From NCBI RefSeq assembly GCF_000276665.1, contig NW_004955473.1, positions 2,110,063 to 2,174,062 on the forward strand: a stretch of DNA of 64,000 nucleotides. The letters run 5' to 3'. The position numbers and the translations under genes were made by a program. Shown here in pieces: positions 56,461-64,000 of the stretch (position 1 is its first letter; each line of letters opens with the position of its first letter). The stretch comes from Chinchilla lanigera (taxonomy: Eukaryota > Chordata > Mammalia > Rodentia > Chinchillidae). Under the pieces are notes generated by a model. It was not told the origin of the DNA, made no database searches, and saw only the letters and a program-made list of their open reading frames with translations.

Positions 56461-57285
56461 CAATGGATCAGCACATTATTCAAGGTGGAAAATGTTGTTA
56501 CAGCAAAGCTTTTTCGAGGGTTGATGATTCATAGACACTATTCAGGACTTTTAATCACATCATACAAAAGAAGCAAATTTGAATGCTGCTTGTGCATAGA
56601 ATTTTGATGAAAAGTAAAATATTAAGGAGCAGTAGGAGAAGCCCCTGGCTTGGATCTACATGTGCAGACATTTCTTCTGAGAAAGAAAACTCAGAATATT
56701 GTAGCACAAAGATCCTTAAAAATGAAAACCATGCCAATAGGCAAGCCTAACGAAAGTGAGAGGGATGAGAGGTTGAATCTGGTAAGGTATCTGAAGCATT
56801 GATCCTGGTCCTAACAGTCACTGTACTCCAGTGGAGGAAGCGTCAACTTTGGTGACAGCCCTGGCTTTGTACAGCTCAGTTGTTGGACAAGTGAGTATCT
56901 CTGGTACTCATTCTTTTAATTTGTCAGTCTTCCTTTCCCTAAAAAGTGACAATCATCAGAATAGTAAGGAATTTTACCCGTGAAAATTTCCCTTAGAGAA
57001 CATACGTGCTATTTACATTTTTAAATTTTTATGTCCCCCAAGTAGAATCTACGTTCCATGGGTATAGTGGGTCTGGTAAAGTATTTAGCATCCTTTTTAC
57101 AAGGCAGTTCTCACACACTGTGAGGTCTGGGTCAGTTGGAAGCCACTGTGGGCTTTGATGCTGTAGGTTTTTAGTAAAGCTTTGTGGACAAAGAGGGAGA
57201 TGTCTGCTCTTCATGAGAGCCTAAATGCTCTACAAAATGAAGGGGAAATCCCCCTGCACCATGGCTAAAAGCAAAGGTTTTATGT
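56461..57285. other. No recognised feature
   Basis: May include the 3' part of the Tigger fossil. Nothing else recognised. Confidence 0.4.
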
Positions 57286-57289
57286 TCAG

Positions 57290-57500
57290 CCACGTGTAGT
57301 TTTGAACTCCAGCTCTCCTGCTTATTTACTGTATAATCTTGGGCAAGTTGCTGAATCTCTGTGGTTCAGATGTGTTATTTCAAAAGTCAAAAATACAAAT
57401 ACTTCCTTCAAAAGGGAGCAATGAACATTCGATGAGATTAGATGCAGAAAGCACAGTGCACCATACTTGGCAGAGAGTTTGTGTGAAGGTTGATAGGTAG
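57290..57500 (+). mobile_element. MIR
   Basis: 'tttgaactccagctctcctg', 'cttgggcaagttgctgaatc', 'tctgtggttcagatgtgtta' in plus order; the tail is diverged. Confidence 0.82.
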
Positions 57501-57664
57501 CAGGGAGGAGTGGCAGTGCTGACACTTGAGGACACAAGTTCTCAGCTACCTTGATGTCTACTGGAGTGATAGGTCCATTGGGGTTTTCTTTGAGGAAGGC
57601 CACATTCTTTGTCTCTGGTTTTTCTGCCTGCCTAGAACTGGCTGACCTTGCACTGCCTATGGCA

Positions 57665-57910
57665 GAAGCCTTTGTAGTTAGGTTGTTGAGATTAGACAGA
57701 CTTCAATTTTCACTCCCAATTCTGCCATTTTTCAACTGTGTAGCACTGAGCAAGTTGAGTTACTTAGCTTCTCAGAGTCCTATTGTGATCAGCTGTAAAA
57801 TGGTAATAAAATAAGTTTGCTGTGTAAGATTATTGAGAGAATGAAATAGGATAATCCAAGTGAAAAGTACTTTATCCAGTCTCTGGAACATGCTCACTAA
57901 GGGTATCTTT
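57665..57910 (+). mobile_element. MIR, near full length
   Basis: 'agacagacttcaattttcac', 'tgagcaagttgagttactta', 'agctgtaaaatggtaataaa', 'tctctggaacatgctcacta' cover head, core and tail. Confidence 0.85.
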
Positions 57911-58144
57911 TGAAGTATGGAAGCAAGATTTTATTACTTGTGGTATCATTTCCAAATTAAGTGCATTTCATCATATTAAAATTACGTGAGAGTTGATGGC
58001 ATGTACAAGGCAATCATATTTCTACAGATTGTTCACTGGCTTAGAACTGCTTATCTTCCAGCCTACATAGATAAACAAATGTTTCTTATAGACCATTAAG
58101 GCCTGCGTATTTGTAATAGAATGGGCTAGAGCTAGACCATTAAC

Positions 58145-58285
58145 CACCTGCATTGGCAACATGTGAGACCTTGTTAGAAATGCAAAGTCCAAGGTCTCAC
58201 CCTAGTCCTGCTGAATTAGATAGATCCTCTGGTGACTGGCTTCCAAACTTGGCATGGCATTGCTGTAGTGTTCATTGGCACATTC
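58145..58285 (+). mobile_element. MER5-type hAT element
   Basis: 'ccttgttagaaatgcaaagt', 'ccaaggtctcaccctagtcc', 'tgctgaattagatagatcct' follow the MER5A middle. Confidence 0.7.
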
Positions 58286-58740
58286 TCTGTATGTCACTCT
58301 TACTTGATTGCCAGATTGCTCTAAGTTTTACGATACATATGCCACGCATCATTATTATTTTCCAAGAAGAGAGAGAACCCTGGAAAAGTTGAGAGTTTTG
58401 CTCTGGGTCACATGATCTGCTTAGTAGTGGGGCCAGGATTAGACTGCCAAGTCTTAAGATTTTGCTTTGGGGCACTCCTTGAGAGCCATTGCTTTTACAA
58501 ACTGGTCCACTTTCCTTCTGTGTCTGACATTCATTTATTCCTCCTTTCACCTTCAAATTCCAGGGGACCAGCCTTTTAGGCCTGCATTTCTTAGATATAA
58601 TATCAAACACATCAGGCAAAATCTGAAATGACTTATTAAATTTTTGATGAAAGATTTATTTCCCAAAAATATTGGCTATTGTTTATTTGTTCTGCAACCT
58701 CTTTAGAGGTATTCCAGCTTCCTCGGTGTAAATGACTGCT
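58286..58740. other. No recognised feature
   Basis: A MIR remnant is possible at 58380-58460 ('ggtcacatgatctgcttagt', 'ggccaggattagac') but too short to call. Confidence 0.4.
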
Positions 58741-58744
58741 GTAC

Positions 58745-58882
58745 TGCAGCGGTAGTCAAACTTGCATTAGTTTCACCTGGTGATTTTGGTTAAAATGCAG
58801 GTTCCTGGACCTTCAGCATAAGGATTCTGGTTTCTGGGACTGGACTGAGTGTCAGGATCTACGCTTTAACAAGCTTCCTGTG
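58745..58882 (+). mobile_element. MER5-type hAT element, split by LTR
   Basis: 'gtcaaacttgcattagtttc', 'acctggtgattttggttaaa', 'ggattctggtttctgggact', then the LTR. A short remnant ('actgaggcttttggaaaa') resumes after 59238. Confidence 0.78.
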
Positions 58883-59233
58883 TGTCTTGGTTACTTTTCT
58901 CTCACTGCTGGGACAAAATACCTGATGCCCAAAATTAAGGAAGGAAAAGTTTATTTCGCTTACATTTTGTGGAGGTATCAGTCCATACTTGGCAGGTTAC
59001 AAGGCAAAGTGGCACATGGCAGAGGGCTACAGCTCATGGTGGCAGAACACAGGAAAAGCAACAAGCACAAAAGGGAGGAATGGCCGCAAGCTGCCTCTTC
59101 CTCTCCCTTACATATGCAAACTATCCACCCCAGGTCAGGTGTAGCTCTCACACCCATAATCAACCAAACTCGAAAAGCCTGCCCCATAACCACATGAGGC
59201 TTTGGGGGGACACACAAACACAAACCCATAACA
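58883..59233 (-). mobile_element. Solo LTR, rodent MaLR-like family, with TSD
   Basis: Forward strand runs TGTCTTGGTTACTTTTCTC ... ACAAACCCATAACA, the complement of the LTR seen at 24840. Exact CTGTG duplications at 58878-58882 and 59234-59238 fix its limits to 351 bp with TG...CA ends. It disrupts a MER5-type element. Confidence 0.87.
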
Positions 59234-59257
59234 CTGTGTGACTGAGGCTTTTGGAAA

Positions 59258-59495
59258 ACTGTCTGGCTGTTGAGTTAGGCTGGCTGGATTCAAATTCAGG
59301 TTCTACCACTGCCTAGCTGGCAGACCTTAGTATTGCATTTCCTCAAGTCTAGAAGAGGAATGGCAGTGTCTTTTAATCAACGTAATACCACCATAATGAT
59401 TACAAGACATAGTAAATGTGAAGCATGCTACTTGGCATAGGGCTGAACTCACAAATTAGTGTTCAAGAACTATTAACCACTGTTATTTTAAAATT
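59258..59495 (+). mobile_element. MIR
   Basis: 'gctggctggattcaaattca', 'ggttctaccactgcctagct', 'catgctacttggcataggg', 'ttcaagaactattaaccact' in plus order. Confidence 0.85.
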
Positions 59496-60590
59496 CATTA
59501 TGTGGGGGTCTGGTTACTAAATTGTTGTTAGTTTTAAAAGAAGATCCTACTTTCAGGAGCACGCATGTATCTGCAAATGAACTGAATCACCCTGGACAGC
59601 TGAGCGTTAATGTTCTGTTGTCCTTGAGGTAATTCTCATCTTCCTCTCAACTGGAATAATTGTTCCTTTTCTAGCTCTCCCATTCTTGCCTCCCATAAAA
59701 GACATTTTGTCTTGCAACAAATTCTAGTAAGAAGTTTTCATCTCTGTCCTTGGCTGTAAGTTCTTTAAGGACAAGGGAACTGCCCTAGCCACCCTACACT
59801 CCCACTCATGTCCTTCACAGCATCCCTTCTACCCAGTGCTTAGCACTCTATAGTACTCCAAACCACTTACCCAGGCCAACTTGAAGTTCTGCAAGTGAGA
59901 ACGCTCAACTAAAATACTCCACACAAAAACCTCTTTGCTGTTCCAGGCTTAAGTAAGTGATGAGGTGATGGAGAAAAACTTGGAGATGCTTCATCTCTTT
60001 TGCCTTGTTTCTTATGAAATTAGGTTGAGAGGCAACATATACAATGCACAAAATTGGGGAAACACTCTCAAAGCCACCCCAGCAATTGCTACCATTCTTA
60101 AAAATCCTAACAGATGGAGGCGATTTCCTGAAATTGCACCTTTGGTTCTTGAAGGAAGAAAGAGCCTATCCCTGTGAGATAGTGTCCACTAACTCAGCAG
60201 GCAGGGGAGACTCAGCTTGATCTGGGAGGGATTTCTGCATGGGGCACTCAACAAATACGGGTGGGCTTTTTCCTTCAGGATACATGGAACAGGAGGTTGG
60301 TTGATTTTCTACTTTTCAACGCTGCTTGAGGGTTTATATTCAATATGTGTCTCCAGATCTTACACTTGGTAGACTGGGGACTTCTACCTTGAGATGTGCA
60401 ATGCAAATGTCACATCACAGTCTCCCAGGCTGCCAATACCTAAGGGATTTTAGAGATCATCCAGAATAAGAAGCAGAGGGCACACATCCTGATTATCTTA
60501 GTGCCTTTACAAAGACATTTGTGGTTGTTCAAATACCTTTTGTTGCTGGCTTCCTGCAAAATACCCCATTCTGTAATGATTAGTATTTCA
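59496..60590. other. 1.1 kb without recognised features
   Basis: No repeat or exon evidence. Confidence 0.4.
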
Positions 60591-60594
60591 TAAA

Positions 60595-60715
60595 TTCAAA
60601 GTCCAGCTCTGCCACAGACTGACTGTGTGATCCTGGGCATGTCAGTGGCCCTCTTGAGGCCTCATTTCTTTTTATAAAAGGAGCAAACTGGGTTGGAAGA
60701 ACTTTAGGTCATTTT
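60595..60715 (+). mobile_element. MIR fragment
   Basis: 'aagtccagctctgccacaga', 'ctgactgtgtgatcctgggc', 'cttgaggcctcatttctttt' is a clear MIR head and core. Confidence 0.85.
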
Positions 60716-61500
60716 TAGCTCAGAAGAGAAGAGACTGTCCCAGAAATAGAGTTGCACCACTTCTTGTCTTGGAAAATCTAGTGAGTCAGGTAACCATGCT
60801 ATAAGAATTGTTTCACAAAGTGTGGAAGGAAGTGCGAAGTAAGGATATGCCCTGAAGTATGTTTCTCCTATTAAATCTGTTTTGATATTCTAAGTGGCCT
60901 TTGTTCTGCAGAGCACACATTCCACACCAACATGTTATCTGGCAGGGCATACACCAATTAAGACTTGTTCCGAGAAAACATATTCTCGCTGATGGAAATC
61001 CAAATATATTGATTGTTTTATCTCCATCAGGAGAGACTGCTTTCTATTTAGTGATGGATGACAACTCTGCACACCACTTCATCTGCCAACTGGACAGGGG
61101 GTGACACAGGCAGCTTCCAAGTGTTGTGGGCTGAGCCATTAGCTGTGACAGGCAGCTCCAAGCCCTCAGTCACCCTGTTATGGCCTTACCCTGCTCAGAG
61201 GGAGCAAGATTAGACATGTCATAGCTCCAAGATGATGCTAAAATGAATAGCTTGGTGACAAGAACCTTTAAAAGTGATATGCCCATCTTAAAAAGTCCTG
61301 CTTTTAAGGGTAGAGGCTGGAGTGATTTGAGAAGACAGCCCCTCTCCTTGCAGAGAGGAGGTCTGGAGTCTGAATTGTGCGCAGCTTCTCTGTGCCACAG
61401 TATAATAGTAGGAAAGCCACAGAAGAATTACGACCCAAGTTTTTATGAGCTAAATACAATGTTGCCGCTCTCTGGGAATGCCCAGTGAGAATACCACTTA
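60716..61500. other. No recognised feature
   Basis: Plus-strand frames of 67-81 codons with no motif. Confidence 0.4.
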
Positions 61501-61504
61501 CATC

Positions 61505-61690
61505 TGCACAGAATGCTTTCATTTCACAGAGTATTCTCACATGCATTACCTCATCCAGTCCTTAAAACTGTACTCATGGGAGATAGGTAGATCCCACACT
61601 TTCACCATCTTACAATGGAGGAACTAGACATGTCCTTTAATCTCTGAACTCTGGCCCCACATCCCTACTTTTCAAGGCTTCAACCCATGG
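61505..61690 (-). mobile_element. MIR, diverged
   Basis: 'ttctcacatgcattacctca', 'accatcttacaatggaggaa', 'ctctgaactctggccccaca' in minus order. Confidence 0.55.
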
Positions 61691-61769
61691 CTTCTAGTCT
61701 AGAGCTCTTCCCGCTATTCCGAACTGGTCAGTTACCCAATCCTATAGTTAATACCTGCAGATCATTTAA

Positions 61770-61960
61770 TCCTAACAACTCACATTTTTTGAGCTCTTTC
61801 TATGTCCTAGACACTTCACAGAATTCTCACTTAATAACAACTGCATGAGAATATTGTTATTGTCACTCTCATTTTATAGAAGAGGAAAGCAAAGCACGGA
61901 GAGGTTAAGAAACTTGCTCAGAGTTATACATTTCAAAATTAGTATTACTTATTCAGCTCC
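61770..61960 (-). mobile_element. MIR
   Basis: 'ctttctatgtcctagacact', 'agaattctcacttaataaca', 'tagaagaggaaagcaaagca', 'cggagaggttaagaaacttg' in minus order. Confidence 0.87.
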
Positions 61961-62119
61961 TAAGGGGGCTTCCCATAGAAATTATTAAGTGATTTGAAGT
62001 TTACAAAGACACCAGAAACCTTGCAGAAGAAATGTAAGGGAGAAGACATGAACATTATCCCTATCACGAACTTGGAATGGAAGTGATTTCAAACATTTCA
62101 TAAATGCTAGAAGGCCTGG

Positions 62120-62210
62120 CCCTGGGACCACCACTAAGAAAACAGAGCTGAGGAACACATGGAGTCTGTCCTTAAGGAGCTCAAAATCTAGTAGCATTAA
62201 AATGATCACT
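62120..62210 (-). mobile_element. Possible L2-like fragment
   Basis: 'gctgaggaacacatggagtc' then 'cttaaggagctcaaaatcta' is similar in layout to 55140-55225. Confidence 0.35.
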
Positions 62211-62364
62211 GAACTTGAGCATTCAATTTGGCTTTGAATTCAAGCCAAGTGAAATATGATGGATTATCTAGTACTCATCTGATCAGTGGAGTAATGTCTG
62301 TTCTTCAGAAGAGACAAGCTTCTGTATCATGCTGAATTATAATGACAAATTATTATTTTTATAT

Positions 62365-62520
62365 CAATAGTAACTAGTATTCTTTGAGAGCTCACCATGT
62401 GCCAGCTATTGTATTAAGCAAAGTGCATGCATTATCCTGTTTAATCCTCACAAATATCCCCATGATTACTTCTAATTACCTTCATTGTAAAGATGAAGCA
62501 ATTAAGGTAAGGAGGAATTA
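62365..62520 (-). mobile_element. MIR
   Basis: 'ctcaccatgtgccagctatt', 'ttaatcctcacaaatatccc', 'tgtaaagatgaagcaattaa' in minus order. Confidence 0.85.
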
Positions 62521-62889
62521 CTATGTGGACCTATAAGTAATACAAATGATGATAACTTCTATGGAGTTTTTACAAAGGATTCAGGACCGTTCACAAGGCC
62601 AGTGCGCACATTTCTGTGCCATGCCTGGCTTCTGTGTCATGCTACAAGAAGTAGCTATGACTATACTGTCTCCAAATGCAGTGACCGTAGCCATTGCCAT
62701 TTGAGACCGAACGGTTCAGAAGATGCAGTAAGTCTCCTTATGTGGACCAATTACAGAAAACGTTGCTTTGTAAAGCAACAGCGTGAGCCAGAACAGGCAG
62801 TTCATTATCTGCTTCTGCCCACAGGGAAGTAGAGATTTTGGTGAGAGGATGATTGGCCTGAGAAATGATGGGGTTTAGGATCTATGCTT

Positions 62890-63201
62890 TCAGGGTCAAA
62901 GACCTTCGGGCCCACTTCCTGGATTGGCTTCTTCGGTCTCCCGGGAGCTGGCTTCCCTCTTGCTGAGGTGGGCTCCTGGGGTCTCTCTCTCAGTGGGATC
63001 CCTTTGGCAGCCTATCCCGTCCCACAGCAGTGGCAGGCCTATTCATTTCTGGGCACTCATTTCCCAGAGCGATTTTCAGTCCCTGAGAACCAGAAGTTCT
63101 TTTCACTCTGCGAGTTTACAGATGGTGCCGATGCCGCACCAAGGAGAATAGATGTACTTTGCCTGGGGACTGCTTTAATCTAGGGAATTGTGCTCCGACA
63201 G
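62890..63201 (+). other. Candidate 5' exon region, gene unknown
   Basis: A GC-richer block with about ten CpGs in 300 bp, clearly above the CpG-poor background, ending GCTCCGACAG followed by GTAAAGAAT, a strong 5' splice site at 63201/63202. Frames through it are interrupted (a stop at 63181), so if transcribed it is more likely 5' UTR or non-coding RNA than coding. No start site can be fixed. Confidence 0.2.
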
Positions 63202-63503
63202 GTAAAGAATAATTTTTCTTCTCTTCTTGTGCCTTTCTAAAATTTTCTGGAGTCAATTATTGAGGGCTCCATGGGTTTCCTGTCTGCAAAGCAAGGAGCC
63301 CAAATAGTTTCTTCCCTTTTTTCCCTTTATTTCTTGCATAACTTGGAAGATTCTTAGATAGAAAGTGATTTTCTTCCCTCATATCTCATCCCAGGAAACA
63401 ATGCCCTCTTTTTAGTTAAGCTGAATGAGTACAAATCACATGACACCAATTGAGTAATTGCAAGTCTTGTTAGTTATCAAGCTTGTATTGACCTTTTATT
63501 TCT

Positions 63504-63536
63504 ATTGGTTACCTAGGGAGATATCTGTTTAAAAGG
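63504..63536 (+). promoter_or_regulatory. Possible CCAAT and TATA-like boxes
   Basis: An inverted CCAAT box (ATTGG, 63504-63508) lies 20 bp before a TATA-like TTTAAAAGG (63528-63536). A start about 30 bp downstream would place the first exon over the splice signals at 63577-63616. Weak on its own. Confidence 0.2.
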
Positions 63537-63576
63537 CACTGCCTTTGGTCTGGGCCTCAGATTCCCTTTTCTTTAG

Positions 63577-63616
63577 GCAAGTACGCTTACAGGTGAAGGA
63601 TGCCCAGGCTGCTAAG
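63577..63616 (+). other. Candidate small exon
   Basis: The acceptor ATTCCCTTTTCTTTAG is followed by 40 bp and a consensus donor AAG|GTGAGTG. It may be an internal exon downstream of 63201 (a 375-bp intron) or part of a first exon. Gene not recognised. Confidence 0.2.
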
Positions 63617-63730
63617 GTGAGTGAGTTATGTGTGTCTAGGGCAGGGTAGAAAGGTGGGCATTTACCAACCCGCCCTCTCCACTGAATCAAACAGTTCTCA
63701 TTCTCCCTCACACTTGCGCTTTCTCTGTTT

Positions 63731-63749
63731 ACACATACACACACACATG
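63731..63749 (+). repeat. Short (CA)n run
   Basis: CACATACACACACACATG, about eight CA units with interruptions. Confidence 0.8.
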
Positions 63750-64000
63750 CACTTTTTTCTTGGTCAAACTTTCCTTCACTTTGAGCACTCTACTGCCTGC
63801 ATCATGTCCTCTGCCCCCTCCCCATGACTGTTTTGGTTGCCAGTGCTGCCAGCAGTTATGTGTCCTATTTCAAAGAGCTCATCCTACACACCTCAGTTCT
63901 CCAGGAAACTGAGCTTCACTCCCGAGAGAATTCTCTTCTTTTTGTATGGGAACTGCCTGGCCTCATTTGCATACTTTCAAGATCATACTCTCTGGAGTCA

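Noticed and set aside
10091..59233. The three minus-strand LTRs (10091, 32347, 58883) as a hAT-type rodent DNA repeat
   Set aside because: My first reading of TCTTAGTCACTTTC...CATAAC. Their complements carry the same ordered blocks as the plus-strand LTRs, and one has 5-bp TSDs with TG...CA ends, so LTR fits better.
1..64000. CRISPR array, operon, riboswitch or other prokaryotic feature
   Set aside because: Rodent SINEs, L1, MIR and microsatellites throughout. No regularly spaced direct repeats and no bacterial gene organisation.

Overview
This is a 64 kb piece of a mammalian nuclear genome, almost certainly from a rodent. I see no intact protein-coding gene, no functional tRNA or rRNA gene and no CpG island. 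The recognisable content is interspersed repeats of several ages, a few dead transposase genes, simple repeats, and some AT-rich single-copy stretches that could be conserved non-coding sequence. The open frames present are mostly short (60-130 codons), scattered on both strands and largely inside repeats, as expected by chance in non-coding DNA.

Organism. The youngest repeats are about 75-110 bp tRNA-Ala-like ID SINEs with clear target-site duplications (TSDs). Older B1-plus-ID dimers (B1-dID type) are also present. B1-dID and ID elements are rodent-specific. The ID 3' end here, a GGTACCGG-like motif followed by an A/C tail, does not look like the usual murid or squirrel ID tail. My inference is a non-murid rodent of the squirrel-related or beaver-like groups; the species cannot be fixed from sequence alone.

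Layout. 0-15 kb: old L1 tails, ID and MIR copies, one minus-strand MaLR-like LTR, and a repeat-poor AT-rich stretch at 14.5-15.3 kb. 15.3-22 kb: an old MIR split by an L1 which itself carries an ID, a B1-dID, a second old L1 tail and a minus-strand L1 tail. 22-27 kb: MER5-like DNA repeats, a mariner transposase fossil, a hAT element split by an LTR, and a 249-bp near-perfect inverted repeat of unknown family (24162-24410 against 26349-26597, one mismatch), one arm abutting 31 T. 27-37 kb: two weak exon-like stretches, a tandem ID pair inside one TSD, MIRs, another LTR and single-copy DNA. 37.5-42.8 kb: a 4.8 kb minus-strand L1 with 5' UTR, ORF1 and part of ORF2, ending just past a degraded reverse-transcriptase active site. 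42.8-57 kb: MIR, L2, MER5 and MER20 fossils, an old L1 split by a 1.16 kb LTR element with a 5-bp TSD, and a Tigger transposase fossil. 57-64 kb: dense MIRs, an LTR inside a MER5-type element, and at 62.9-63.6 kb a locally CpG-richer stretch with good splice signals that might be the 5' end of a transcript leaving the window to the right.

The main story is a stratified record of insertions: MIR/L2/MER first, then L1M, mariner and Tigger, then MaLR LTRs and later L1s, then ID. The least explained item is the inverted repeat. Family names are from memory of consensus features without a database search; boundaries are accurate to about 10 bp where a TSD is given and to tens of bases otherwise.
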